This document shows positions 10,087-19,406 of a stretch of 64,000 bases of DNA, piece after piece (position 1 is the stretch's first letter; each line of letters opens with the position of its first letter). The notes below the pieces were generated by a model. It was given only the letters and a program-made list of their open reading frames with translations. It did not search any database and was not told the origin of the DNA. Position numbers and translations under genes: made by a program. The stretch is from Stentor roeselii (taxonomy: Eukaryota > Ciliophora > Heterotrichea > Heterotrichida > Stentoridae), in NCBI GenBank assembly GCA_006503475.1, contig RSEH01000171.1, forward strand, positions 1 to 64,000. Reading direction: 5' to 3'.

Positions 10087-10845
10087 ATGGACAAAAAGAT
10101 CTTCCTCGAGCTCTTTCAATACAACAGCACAAGTTCAGTCTCTCCCATGATCACTCCAATAAAGGCTGTAATCAATCACTCCTTAAACGGCACTCCTGTA
10201 AAAATCATCAAAAAGATTCGAATCCCCAACTTCAAAAGACCCAAGTCAGCCCAAATGACTTTCAACAAAACTGACACGAAAACTATTCGATTAAACAACT
10301 ATCAGCAAGTCCTAAAAGCTGAAGAAATAAGGCCTTGGAGCAAATCGACTTCTCCGTTTCACTCAAGACCAGCTTCTGGAGACCGGACCAAAAAGAAAAT
10401 TGAAATCGTTGAAACTCGAATTCCTACTGCGAGCAATGCGATTATTCAGGACACTAGCTCGAGTTTTATGACCGAGCAGCAGAATTTAATGACTGGATAT
10501 GAACTTGTGAACGGTGATTACATAATTCCTCAAATAACACCAACTCCTACTCCTAAAGAGACCCAAGTGTTTGCGACTGAGATTCCATCTTACCTTCACC
10601 AGATTTTCCCAAAACGAAAAATAAAAAGAGCAAGTTCCAAGCCGTCATCAACTCAAAAAAATTTTTCAGACTTTCCAACTGAAGGAACAGAATCAAAAAG
10701 TAAAATCCCATCAAAAGTCTGTTACTTCAACCTAAAGCGACGATACTACCCAGTAAAGTTCAAACTCAACTACATCCCTCGTCATTCCTCGCCCTTCCGT
10801 CCCTTCTTAAAGCGAAAGGCTGTGCCGTCAAAAATCCTCTGCTAA
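10087..10845 (+). CDS. Unknown basic, probably disordered protein
   Basis: A 252-codon frame starts at ATG 10087, 32 bases after the carrier gene, and ends in TAA. The sequence is rich in Ser, Thr, Pro, Lys and Arg (KIPSKVCYFNLKRRYYPVKF near the end) and has no recognised domain. A Thr-Pro-rich stretch lies near residue 155 (ITPTPTPKETQ). It may be a cytoskeletal or cilium-associated disordered protein, but nothing in the sequence proves this. The C-terminal 30 residues are the most ordered-looking and highly basic. It converges on the K+ channel gene, whose stop lies 114 bases downstream. Confidence 0.7.
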   Translation: MDKKIFLELFQYNSTSSVSPMITPIKAVINHSLNGTPVKIIKKIRIPNFKRPKSAQMTFNKTDTKTIRLNNYQQVLKAEEIRPWSKSTSPFHSRPASGDRTKKKIEIVETRIPTASNAIIQDTSSSFMTEQQNLMTGYELVNGDYIIPQITPTPTPKETQVFATEIPSYLHQIFPKRKIKRASSKPSSTQKNFSDFPTEGTESKSKIPSKVCYFNLKRRYYPVKFKLNYIPRHSSPFRPFLKRKAVPSKILC

Positions 10846-10861
10846 AAATAGTCTAATAAAA

Positions 10862-10918
10862 ATGTCGCCCTTTAGGCGTTCCGAAGGATCTCTGTCCACT
10901 CGGGTCACGAAAGGGTAA
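10862..10918 (+). other. GC-rich foldable element or 18-codon micro-ORF between convergent genes
   Basis: Between two convergent stops sits a GC-rich patch that can fold into one long imperfect hairpin: CCCTTT 10868-10873 with AAAGGG 10910-10915, CGT 10877-10879 with ACG 10907-10909, CCGA 10881-10884 with TCGG 10900-10903, and GGA 10886-10888 with TCC 10895-10897. The same patch is also an ATG-to-TAA frame of 18 codons (MSPFRRSEGSLSTRVTKG). It could be a small structured RNA or a micropeptide; I cannot decide which. Confidence 0.35.
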
Positions 10919-10958
10919 AGAATTGATTGAAGTAAGCGTGCTTATGACTCTCAAACAT

Positions 10959-12902
10959 CTAACTATTACTATGTGACTGGAAACTCGTCAGCTCTTCACT
11001 GAAGTTAGAATTCGACCTCATGTTCTTCCGAAAAGAACTTTGCGTGATGTGAGAAATTTCACTTTCGTATTGACGTGGCTCGTAAAAACCTTCGATTTTC
11101 TCCATCAAGTCGCTGGAGTACTTGAATTCTTTCATGTTGCTTCTTTCGCTGCCGATCACGTTCACGATTCCATATTTTCCTCGATTTGCTTTACGCTTTT
11201 TATTTGCACCATTTGCTCGGAATGAATGAGGGTTGATGTACCGGGTTTGGTTGCTTCTTCTTTTTACCCACTGCTGCTGAAGCTTCTCGTTGTTTATCTT
11301 TAGGTGGAACTTCTCGCATAAAGTTGCCACGTGGCCTAGCTCGCCGCAGAGATAGCAGTTTATGTCTAGAGCTGATAAGTTTCCGTCTTTGCATTTCTCT
11401 TTTAAATAGTCACAGTATCTTAGTGATTCTGGGTTTTTTTCTAGAAGTTCTTCGAATAACTTCTTCTCTAGTATTAGAGACTCGAGGAAATCCACACTTC
11501 GAGCTGAACAGCATCTGGGAGTCCCACAAATCAACGCAATTTCTCCACAATACTTATTAGTTTTCAGGACTTTAAGTAAAGTCCCAGTAGAATTTTGAAA
11601 CAACTCGATTTCTCCAGTCCTAATAAAAATCATGCTACAGGTCTTTTCCCCTTCCTCAAAGATAATATCAGAAGGTGCAAAAGTATAAACCTGCAGAAGT
11701 TTCGAGAGCTGAAGAGTGAAATGTTGAGGAAACTTCTCAAGCAAAGTGCAATATTTCAAAACAGTTCCTCTCGTATAAACATAAACCTCTTCCTTCAAAG
11801 GTTCCGACAAAAGTTCCAAAATTTCAATTTCCCCAATATTTTTAAGTTTAAACTGATCCCAGATATATTCAAGGTACCTTCTAGTGCGAAACCTAAGTTC
11901 CAAAGGTATTTTCTTGTGTTTCATAAACGAGTTGATAGCGACACACTTCGCTCGATACTTAGTCTCTTCTTCCGTGAACTTCGAAATAAGCACGCCGATG
12001 CTTCCAACAGTATAAGCGAACATAGCACAAGAAATAAGCAAAGCAATCAAAGCGAAAATCATTTCATTTTGAGTGATCGGGACAATGTCGCCATAGCCAA
12101 CAGTGGCCATGGTGGTGAATGCCCAGTACAAAGAAGTAACGTAAAGTTCAGCAGTGCTTCCTGTTTCGAAATAAGCCACACTGAGCCATGTTCTTGCATT
12201 AGTTTCTGACTCAATTGACGAGATGTAAAACCACATGCAAGCGATCCAGTGAGTGATGAAAAAAGCGAAGATGATAAGTCTCAGCACTGTCAACAAATTC
12301 GTGATCGCCTCGCTGTTGATATACTCCTCAATCTGCATCAGCACTTTACGCAGCTTGGCCAGACGAAGAAGGCGCAAAATTCTATAAAACCTTAAAATCC
12401 TCAACAGTTGAGGCGCGGAAACCGCTGTGTCTGACTGGATTCTCATCTCGTTGTAAATGAAATCATAAGGAAAAGTCGCTAACAAGTCAATCCAGAACCA
12501 GAACTTCAAGTAGTTTTTTATTATTTGCACACGAGAATTAATCAGTTCACCGTTCGAGTAAAAAGCGGTATTGAAGCAAAGAGTAATGTCAATAATAAAA
12601 TACATCATGAAACAGAAATCTACTGAAAAACTCTGCGAATAACTCACTGAAAACGCGATTGTGAAGGGAATCATCAGCGCTTGGAAGAGAATTATAAAAA
12701 AACCTATCAGGTCCCAGGTTAACTTCCAGGCACTTTCTGGGTTTATTACGAACCTGGTTCCTTTTTCTTGCTCGAAACTTGTGTCGGTGTTTGGGAAATA
12801 CTCGGATTTCTCTTCAAGCTGTGATGTGAAGTCTTTGCTTGCTCGGTGTGAAGAACTGATCTCGAGTAAGGATGTGGAACTCCAAAGTCTTCTATTATAC
12901 AT
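10959..12902 (-). CDS. Voltage-gated K+ channel of the EAG/HCN/CNG type with cyclic-nucleotide-binding domain and C-terminal zinc knuckle
   Basis: The protein has 647 residues. Six membrane helices lie at about 58-300; S4 (about 164-190) has Arg/Lys at every third or fourth place (LLRILRFYRILRLLRLAKLR), and the pore carries the K+ filter TVGYGD at 267-272. A C-linker and a cyclic-nucleotide-binding domain follow (about 305-495, with GEIALICGTPR and the phosphate-binding Arg). Unusually, a CCHC zinc knuckle lies at 516-529 (CYLCGELGHVATLC), then a basic tail and a Ser/Phe-rich end. Channels of this class sit in the plasma or ciliary membrane and repolarise or set the resting potential; ciliates have large families of them. 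The knuckle may bind RNA, DNA or protein. The gene is divergent from the RCK kinase, 248 bases away. Confidence 0.9.
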   Translation of the reverse strand: MYNRRLWSSTSLLEISSSHRASKDFTSQLEEKSEYFPNTDTSFEQEKGTRFVINPESAWKLTWDLIGFFIILFQALMIPFTIAFSVSYSQSFSVDFCFMMYFIIDITLCFNTAFYSNGELINSRVQIIKNYLKFWFWIDLLATFPYDFIYNEMRIQSDTAVSAPQLLRILRFYRILRLLRLAKLRKVLMQIEEYINSEAITNLLTVLRLIIFAFFITHWIACMWFYISSIESETNARTWLSVAYFETGSTAELYVTSLYWAFTTMATVGYGDIVPITQNEMIFALIALLISCAMFAYTVGSIGVLISKFTEEETKYRAKCVAINSFMKHKKIPLELRFRTRRYLEYIWDQFKLKNIGEIEILELLSEPLKEEVYVYTRGTVLKYCTLLEKFPQHFTLQLSKLLQVYTFAPSDIIFEEGEKTCSMIFIRTGEIELFQNSTGTLLKVLKTNKYCGEIALICGTPRCCSARSVDFLESLILEKKLFEELLEKNPESLRYCDYLKEKCKDGNLSALDINCYLCGELGHVATLCEKFHLKINNEKLQQQWVKRRSNQTRYINPHSFRANGANKKRKANRGKYGIVNVIGSERSNMKEFKYSSDLMEKIEGFYEPRQYESEISHITQSSFRKNMRSNSNFSEELTSFQSHSNS

Positions 12903-13052
12903 ATGATTATAATTAAGAAGATTTCTGCTTCACTTAAACTAAATCATTGAATTCTATGACTCTCATTAAATTCACTCTAAACACTTTGTGGATGTTAGAA
13001 GAAGTTTGCCCTAAGCTAAAGAACGTTCAGGGAGATAATCTTCTCAAATTTC

Positions 13053-13100
13053 CCTTTTCTTGACCCCGGCTCATCAAGGGTGGCCGGGAACACAAAAAGG
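13053..13100. other. GC-rich imperfect hairpin in a divergent promoter region
   Basis: In the 248-base gap between two divergent genes, CCTTTT at 13053-13058 pairs with AAAAGG at 13095-13100, and CCCGGC at 13065-13070 pairs with GCCGGG at 13083-13088 around a 12-base loop, with a symmetric internal loop between the two stems. The surrounding DNA is AT-rich, so the fold stands out. It could be a 5' leader structure, a small RNA or a regulatory site. Confidence 0.3.
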
Positions 13101-13150
13101 TTGCAATCATCATCCATTTATACAACCCAAAATCAAAAAAATTCGAATAA

Positions 13151-14443
13151 ATGGAAAGGTACAAAACCTTAAAAGTAGTCGGCGACGGTACTTTCGGAAC
13201 AGTATTCAAAGCAACAAACCGAGCAACAGGAGAAATATGTGCAATAAAAAAAATGAAGAAGCCATTCAGTTCCTGGGACGAGTGTTTAAATCTCCGAGAA
13301 GTGAAATCCCTTCGTAAATTTAACAGTCCCTTCATAGTGAAACTAAAAGAAGTCTTCCGTGTAAACGACGAGTTGCATTTAGTTTTCGAGTTCATGGAAG
13401 AAAACCTTTACGAGCTAATAAAAGACAGAGCACAAGGTCTTCCAGAGCCTCAAATAAAATCAATAATTTCTCAGATCTTGCAAGGACTTGTCTACATGCA
13501 CAAGCACGGCTTTTTCCACCGAGACCTGAAACCAGAGAACCTGATGATCACAGGGACTTCAGTCAAAATCACTGACTTCGGCCTAGCTCGCGAAATAAGA
13601 AGCAAGCCGCCTTTCACGGACTACGTCAGCACCCGTTGGTACCGAGCGCCTGAAATTCTGCTAAGGTCAACAGCGTACAACTCGCCTGTCGACTTATTCG
13701 CTCTGGGCTGCATCATGGCGGAGCTTTTCACGTTGAGGCCATTGGCTCCTGGAAATAATGAAACCGATCAAATTTTGAGGTTTTGCGCTATTTTAGGAAG
13801 CCCTTCTGTCAACTCCTGGCCTGATGGGTTCAAACTCGCCTCTGACATGGGGTTCAGGTTTCCTAATCATCAGCCTATCGGACTTGCCAACCTTGTTCCC
13901 AATGCAAGTCCTGAGGCACTTGAAGTCATGAGTGCTTTGCTGCAGTGGGACCCGCACAAAAGGCCCACTGCGGTGGAAGCTTTGAGATTCAGCTTTTTTG
14001 AAGTGAAAGAAGAGCCGAAGGGAGGGGAAGGCTCGCTGAGGACCAGCTCGAAATGGTCTCATGGAAGCTCCAGGATTACGGGGAATAGCTCGAAGGGCAA
14101 ATGGTCTTTTAAAGCCACTTTTAGCTCGAAAGACTTGATTTTGCCTCAGTTAAGGGAAAATCATGAGGCCAGGGCTGGAAGAGTCAAGGTTGATGTTGTT
14201 GAAAAAGAACAGAAGTTGCCTTCTTTGTATAGAAAAACACCGACTAGGAAGATTAGCAGAGAGAGGATGGCTTATAATAAGGCTGAAATTCTTAGTCCTC
14301 GAGGTTTGCAGCCTAAGTTTTTTACTAACCATCTGGTCAGTCCGAAGAACCCGATCAAACTTCCTCCTATTCCTTCTTTGAATCATACTGGAAATGTTTT
14401 AAGGAAGCAGGGAAGCCGAGGGCAGTTGTTAAATAATTATTAA
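13151..14443 (+). CDS. RCK-family (MAK/ICK/LF4-like) Ser/Thr protein kinase
   Basis: The protein has 430 residues. The kinase domain spans about 4-285: glycine loop GDGTFGTV at 11-18, AIKK lysine near 36, catalytic HRDLKPEN near 124-131, DFG at about 142-144, and a TDY activation motif followed by STRWYRAPE. The TDY motif, the RCK-like N-lobe and the missing MAPK insert place it in the MAK/ICK/MOK group rather than the CDK or ERK groups. Members such as Chlamydomonas LF4 and worm DYF-5 act in cilia, where they limit cilium length and regulate intraflagellar transport. The C-terminal tail (about 290-430) is basic, Ser-rich and variable, as in the family. A cilium role here is inferred from the family. 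Confidence 0.9.
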   Translation: MERYKTLKVVGDGTFGTVFKATNRATGEICAIKKMKKPFSSWDECLNLREVKSLRKFNSPFIVKLKEVFRVNDELHLVFEFMEENLYELIKDRAQGLPEPQIKSIISQILQGLVYMHKHGFFHRDLKPENLMITGTSVKITDFGLAREIRSKPPFTDYVSTRWYRAPEILLRSTAYNSPVDLFALGCIMAELFTLRPLAPGNNETDQILRFCAILGSPSVNSWPDGFKLASDMGFRFPNHQPIGLANLVPNASPEALEVMSALLQWDPHKRPTAVEALRFSFFEVKEEPKGGEGSLRTSSKWSHGSSRITGNSSKGKWSFKATFSSKDLILPQLRENHEARAGRVKVDVVEKEQKLPSLYRKTPTRKISRERMAYNKAEILSPRGLQPKFFTNHLVSPKNPIKLPPIPSLNHTGNVLRKQGSRGQLLNNY

Positions 14444-14908
14444 TTTAAAGGTTTTGATAGAGGTTAGACTATTTTAGGTTTTCTTGTTTGAAGTTTCTAT
14501 TTTTTTTATTAGGTTATTGAAGTTGCAAATAGGATTTCAGTAAATCATTGTTAACTAATGTGAAAAATTAGAGAGTCTTAATGCTCTATAAAAATATTCA
14601 TTAGAATAAATTAATCGAAACAATTGATTACTTAACAGAAAATTACTTGTTTAAATTAAATTGAAATCTTGATATAATAATACTTCGCTGAATTACTAAT
14701 CAAGCCAATTCTATTTCACCTAGTTAAATTTATCATCTCTGAAATTTCTATCTTAAATCAATAAATAACAGAAATACACAAAATTACTAAGATCCATATA
14801 ATTCTAGAATCACCTTATTTCACTTATCATTCTATCCAACTGCAAATATAAAAAATCTTGAAATCAACTCAAGATCATAACCCATGATTGCTACAAAATG
14901 ATACTCTA
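14444..14908. other. Intergenic stretch, 465 bp
   Basis: Very AT-rich with stops in all frames. I see no gene, repeat or structured element; it presumably holds the 3' end of the kinase gene and the promoter of the next gene. Confidence 0.6.
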
Positions 14909-15397
14909 ATGAATAATTTCTCTAATAATATGCTGCCTTCTAAAAGCCTTGAACATTTTGACGGCATGTTCAACCAGGCCAACACAAAGCATTTGCACGT
15001 AGTAGAAAGGATGATCTGCGATATAAACAGACGAATGCTTCGAGAAAAAACCATCTCTTTCTTACAGGGCAATCCTAAAACATCCCCCAAAAAGTCAAAC
15101 TTATCAAAAACTCTTACTCCAATGAGAAGATCTTCGTATTTAGGAGAGTTTTATGAAAGACTCGAGCAAGACTTAGAAAAAAGAAGAGTAAAAAGCCGCA
15201 TTAGACAGCAAATAAAGAAAATTATGGACAAGAGAAAGGGAGAAGAAGTTTATTTAAGGAAAAAGCATTTTCGACCCCACTTGCCGCATCGATTTGCTCC
15301 TGAAGAAGCGGAATTACAGAAATTATATGGAAAACCTGGACAGCCTATTGGGTACAGTGATGAAAGCTGGGTCACTAGTCTTTATGATTTTAAGTAA
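14909..15397 (+). CDS. Unknown basic protein
   Basis: The product has 162 residues from the ATG at 14909; the frame extends a little further up but only to a TTG. The middle is helical and basic (YERLEQDLEKRRVKSRIRQQ near residue 90), and the C-terminal 45 residues look ordered, with a conserved-looking pattern KKHFRPHLPHRFAPEEAELQ followed by a Gly/Pro turn and an aromatic end (WVTSLYDFK). No known domain is recognised. Neighbouring genes on the same strand are the RCK kinase and another small coiled-coil protein, which may hint at a cilium or cytoskeleton role but does not show it. Confidence 0.65.
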   Translation: MNNFSNNMLPSKSLEHFDGMFNQANTKHLHVVERMICDINRRMLREKTISFLQGNPKTSPKKSNLSKTLTPMRRSSYLGEFYERLEQDLEKRRVKSRIRQQIKKIMDKRKGEEVYLRKKHFRPHLPHRFAPEEAELQKLYGKPGQPIGYSDESWVTSLYDFK

Positions 15398-15705
15398 TGT
15401 TAAAGTAACGAGATTCACATTTGATGAACTTATTATTGTTGGATTAAATTTTTATTGAATTTTAGAATTGGTTAATAAAAAATATTGGTTATTGAAGTCA
15501 CTTTTAAAGTTGATAGAATCTCTGCTTGAACACACTTTTATTTCTGTTAATTTAATTTTTTCATGAAACCTCACTTGATTGATACTTAAGCATATTTATG
15601 AGAATGCATCTATTCAGCAAAAAAAAAAACCTTTCTGTTAAACCTTAAATAAACTTAAATTCAAAAAAAAATTCAATCCAAATCCACATTCTAATCTAAA
15701 ATCAA
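15398..15705. other. Intergenic stretch, 308 bp
   Basis: AT-rich spacer with poly-A and poly-T runs (for example at about 15619-15630 and 15661-15671). No gene or repeat is seen. Confidence 0.6.
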
Positions 15706-16362
15706 ATGACTTCCAAAAAAAGCAATCCAAGTGCTCAAGACTTCTATGCACTAAACTCACTTCTAACTCACTACAACAGTTCTCACAAGAAGTCATCATC
15801 AGAAGTCGACTTGCCAGAGCCAGAGCAATGTCCGAAGCCTCATTCAGTGAACAGCAACTCATCAGACTACCATTCTAAAAACTTGTTAAGCGTGCCTTCT
15901 TCAAATGCAAACGACATGAGTTTCCGTTCTCAGTCATCCAGAGCAGATTACTCAAAAAGATCAAACGACCCTTCTCGTCGATACGACTACAAAAGAAGCA
16001 TGGACTATAGCAAAAGAAGCAATTCGCCCTTTGCAAGTCCTCGAACGACGCCGCAGGAGATGGAAAGAATGCTGATCATTGAGCAGCAGATTAAAGTTGA
16101 GAAAGAAAAGTACAAAAAACTAGAAAAGAAGTATAAGGAACTTATGGCAACTCAAAGTTTGAATCAGGGAAAATTTGAAAATTTGGTCCAGGACCTGCAA
16201 AAGAAACTCGAAGAAAAACAGGGAAAAAGCGTCAATTTAGAAAGCATTAGTTTGGAAGTCAAGGATATCAAAGGCACTGTAAATGGGCTTTTGATGAGAC
16301 TTGATGGACTTTTAGATACACTTGATATGGAAGAGGTAACAAAAAAAAGTGATTTTAAGTAA
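15706..16362 (+). CDS. Unknown Ser-rich protein with C-terminal coiled coil
   Basis: The product has 218 residues. The first 110 are low-complexity and rich in Ser, Asn, Asp, Arg and Tyr, with a loose repeat of Tyr-Ser-Lys-Arg-Ser (DYSKRSNDPSRRYDYKRSMD at about 85-104). From about 115 to 205 a long amphipathic helix is likely to form a coiled coil (IEQQIKVEKEKYKKLEKKYK). The product is probably a structural or scaffold protein; no family is recognised. It converges on the gene at 16437, with 74 bases between the two stops. Confidence 0.65.
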   Translation: MTSKKSNPSAQDFYALNSLLTHYNSSHKKSSSEVDLPEPEQCPKPHSVNSNSSDYHSKNLLSVPSSNANDMSFRSQSSRADYSKRSNDPSRRYDYKRSMDYSKRSNSPFASPRTTPQEMERMLIIEQQIKVEKEKYKKLEKKYKELMATQSLNQGKFENLVQDLQKKLEEKQGKSVNLESISLEVKDIKGTVNGLLMRLDGLLDTLDMEEVTKKSDFK

Positions 16363-16436
16363 TAATTAGATTATCGATAGATTGATGAAATGAATAATTT
16401 CCGCATTAATGCATCTAAAATCATGACTAATCTAAC

Positions 16437-16886
16437 TTAATTCTTGATCAATTCACTGACCTTTTTGTGTACTCGCTTATTTAAACTGAGCTCATCGAAT
16501 AGATGAGTGATTCCCATCTCATAATAAGGCCGGGCACATTCAAAATACTTCTTCATCTCGTCTAGCCCTTCCTGCGACCTGATAACCCACTTGAACTCGT
16601 CTTTCGGCCTGAAGCTATAAGGAACCTTATCAAGACAATTCCTGTCTTTTTCCTCTCTCGACTTGATATTGAGTCTCTTCATAGCATTAAGCGCAATTAA
16701 ATGCCCATCAAGATGTGCAAGACAAGTATTATTTTTCTCTGCATAACATTTCATATCAATATTTTTCAACTCATTCTCTTTAATCCTAATTTCATTATTC
16801 AAGTTTATCAGCTGAGTCTTGATCTTCCACATTTCCGAGTAAATCGCTTCAGCTTCCTTGTCAAATTTTTTCGCTTGTTCAGCCAT
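16437..16886 (-). CDS. Unknown small protein with N-terminal coiled coil
   Basis: The product has 149 residues. Residues 1-50 are a probable coiled coil (KIKTQLINLNNEIRIKENEL); the rest is mixed, with Cys, Arg and aromatic residues (DEFKWVIRSQEGLDEMKKYF). The end (KRVHKKVSELIKN) is again helical. It lies only 12 bases downstream of the Piwi gene stop on the same strand, so the promoter must lie within the Piwi coding end or the two may be read together. I do not recognise a family. Confidence 0.65.
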   Translation of the reverse strand: MAEQAKKFDKEAEAIYSEMWKIKTQLINLNNEIRIKENELKNIDMKCYAEKNNTCLAHLDGHLIALNAMKRLNIKSREEKDRNCLDKVPYSFRPKDEFKWVIRSQEGLDEMKKYFECARPYYEMGITHLFDELSLNKRVHKKVSELIKN

Positions 16887-16898
16887 TTTATAACTTTA

Positions 16899-19193
16899 TT
16901 AATAAAACCAAGGCAAGAGTCTCAAGTTCTCATGATGTGTCTGATGAACGCTTTGACCCACTAAAAACGCGAGCTTGTGAGCCATCATCGTAGGAGCGGG
17001 GACCTTAATGCCTCCAGTCCAGTTGTAATACAAGTAACACAGTTTAAAAGCCAGTCTCGCAATCGTCATCAAGTCAACTTTTTTCTCATTTTCAATAATT
17101 CGATACAAGGTCGGCGAGGCCATCCCTGACTTGACAAAATGCGAAATCAGGTAAAAACTTTCATCTTCTGGAATAATCATCGAGTTAATCAACGTTCCTG
17201 GCCGAGGGTTTTGAAAGCCAGAAGGTGTTTCAATAAAAAGCTTCGCATTCGTTTTCTTATTCACAATCACATAAACCAGCTTTGGCGAGTAATTAGGAAA
17301 AGAGGCTGAAATGAGTGCTTTAATTGAACTAACTTCCGCGTCTTGGGCAGCCTGGATCTGACTGTTCGCGACTCCGTCGCGAAAAACAACGATCACCTCA
17401 GGCAAGAAGCGATTTTTGGTTGACTGGTGAAAAGCTTTCAGGGCTTCATGCATGCAGTCGCCCACGTGGCCTGCTATTTCCTGCCCGCTTCTTTCGTGGA
17501 TTCGAGTCGTGTTGTAGTAACTTGTGAAGTGTGGGTGAATTGACGCCACGAAGCCTAAAACGCTCTTGGCTCTTTGGACTGTGTCGTGAAACACGTCAAT
17601 TCCGACAACCATCGTCGCGATGGGCAGCCCTGGGATCGGCGAAGGGCAGGTCCAGGCGAAGGAACCCGTCTTGACTGCCATTTGAATTAGAAGCTTTGAC
17701 ATGATTGAGTCGAATTTCTTTGGGTTGTTCACGTTGTTCGCTTTTAGACATTGCGTAGGAATTCCGTATCGAAGCGCGCATAAGGATTTCGTGTCGTTAT
17801 AGACCTTTTTCTCCAGAGGACCTACCACGACTAGTACGAGCTGGATCGGCTTACTTGTTAGGATCTTTCCTAGGATTTGCTCGATGTCTCGTGGGTTGTA
17901 GTCGGCGCAGAGTGGAGCACTTAGTTTTAAACCGATCTGGCCAGCCTTGCCTAAGAGAGTTTTTATTAGCTTGTCTCGGTTGGAAGAGTCTTTTTCTGTC
18001 GTTAGAACCAGCCAGTTAGTGATTGTAACAGACTTCCACATGGAATTCCTCACAGAAAACATTCCATCCCGATTAAGCATAACCCTTTCATCATCAGTCT
18101 GAGCAGTTTTAATAAGTTCCTCATCAATTCTAAAACTATCCACAACAAGTGCCTTGGGTTTAATAATAATATTATATTCATCAGCAATCCTAGCACAATC
18201 CAAATCACTAGACAATTTGCAAGCTAACGAAATAGAAGTAGTGAGCCTCTGCTGAGGGTCAAGACGTGCATAGCTTGCAATATCATTCATAGCCTTATAA
18301 TCCTTTCGAATTTCATCAGAAAGTCCAGTCATAAAGCAAAGTTCCGGAATAAGTTTAATTTCTTTCGATCCTTTTTCAGTGAAGCTCTTAATGAGAGGTT
18401 GTTTCGGATGTTTGATGTCAATATTATACTTCCTTCTAAAATAATCCACATACGAAATCGGCCCTTCTTTCGTCATGAAGTCCATTGCAGGGTTTTCATT
18501 CAGAATGATTTCCTCAACTCGGTAACATTTGAAATTTCCATACCTTGCCATAACGATTTTTCCAGAAAGCTCAGAATTCAGCTTTGCCAACAAGCTGCCT
18601 TGAGTGAAGTTCTTTCTGATTTCTTCCATTGCCTGAAGAGCAGTCAGGTCTCTAATGATTTTGCTGGAAAAGTCAACATTCAGCAGCATATCACGGAGAT
18701 GATGAGAAAAACTAGCAGTGTACCCCCGCCAGATATCAAGTCGATGATGTTCAAGTCGCTGAGTTTGTTTCGTGTCGTAGTATTTCGGCATTTTCGTGAT
18801 TTGCTTCAGGTCTAAAGACTGCAGCATCTTCTTTAAAGCGGAATTCGCGTACATTCGGTATGAGTCTTTGTTGGCGCCTGTCACATGGCCGGAGTGAGTG
18901 ATGATTATCAGGTATTCTGACTCGTCTTGGGCAGTCACTGAGACTGAAAACGTGTTCTCGACGTGGTTCTTTGAGTACAGGGTGTTACCTGCTCGGATCC
19001 ATAGTCCTAGTCTTTCTTCTATCTTCGAACGCGCTTTGTTTAACAGTTGCATTCGAAGGGATCGGTTGTCTGATTCTATGTCTGGAGTGAAACTGTAAGA
19101 GTAAATTGAAACACTTTCTATTGGAGTTTGTTCTAGTTGGAAGAAATTGGTTGTTACTTGAATTCTTTTTAAACTGTCAGTTGAATCTACCAT
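16899..19193 (-). CDS. Piwi-clade Argonaute protein
   Basis: The product has 764 residues, uninterrupted. A PAZ domain lies at about 215-330 (VEEIILNENPAMDF, ISYVDYFRRKYNI), a MID domain at about 380-510, and the PIWI domain at about 525-764. The slicer tetrad is complete: Asp533 (VGIDVFHD), Glu572 (SGQEIAGH), Asp606 (FRDGVANSQ) and His739 (MMAHKLAFLVGQS). Piwi proteins bind small RNAs by their 5' and 3' ends and cut or mark matching targets. In ciliates related proteins carry scan RNAs that guide removal of germline DNA during new macronucleus formation; this job is inferred, as growth-stage Piwis exist too. The short N-terminus is typical of ciliate Piwis. The C-terminus ends in hydrophobic residues (LLPWFY), as expected for this fold. 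Confidence 0.95.
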   Translation of the reverse strand: MVDSTDSLKRIQVTTNFFQLEQTPIESVSIYSYSFTPDIESDNRSLRMQLLNKARSKIEERLGLWIRAGNTLYSKNHVENTFSVSVTAQDESEYLIIITHSGHVTGANKDSYRMYANSALKKMLQSLDLKQITKMPKYYDTKQTQRLEHHRLDIWRGYTASFSHHLRDMLLNVDFSSKIIRDLTALQAMEEIRKNFTQGSLLAKLNSELSGKIVMARYGNFKCYRVEEIILNENPAMDFMTKEGPISYVDYFRRKYNIDIKHPKQPLIKSFTEKGSKEIKLIPELCFMTGLSDEIRKDYKAMNDIASYARLDPQQRLTTSISLACKLSSDLDCARIADEYNIIIKPKALVVDSFRIDEELIKTAQTDDERVMLNRDGMFSVRNSMWKSVTITNWLVLTTEKDSSNRDKLIKTLLGKAGQIGLKLSAPLCADYNPRDIEQILGKILTSKPIQLVLVVVGPLEKKVYNDTKSLCALRYGIPTQCLKANNVNNPKKFDSIMSKLLIQMAVKTGSFAWTCPSPIPGLPIATMVVGIDVFHDTVQRAKSVLGFVASIHPHFTSYYNTTRIHERSGQEIAGHVGDCMHEALKAFHQSTKNRFLPEVIVVFRDGVANSQIQAAQDAEVSSIKALISASFPNYSPKLVYVIVNKKTNAKLFIETPSGFQNPRPGTLINSMIIPEDESFYLISHFVKSGMASPTLYRIIENEKKVDLMTIARLAFKLCYLYYNWTGGIKVPAPTMMAHKLAFLVGQSVHQTHHENLRLLPWFY

Positions 19194-19406
19194 TTAAATT
19201 ATTTCCGTTAAGTTTATATCGCGGATTTCAAGAAATGACAAGATTTTAGTATTAAGTATGAAAGTTGGCCATAGGTTATTTTTAATTATTGAGTATTAAG
19301 AAACTCTATTTCAGGTAATTTACTCTTATCAACCAGAAATACATTCATAAACTTCCAATCAAGAACCAAACAAAATTAATCCCTCATCATCCAGGCCTTA
19401 TTACAA

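Noticed and set aside
12661-12906. Plus-strand frames opposite the K+ channel gene
   Set aside because: They are shadows of the channel's coding strand with no domain or start support.
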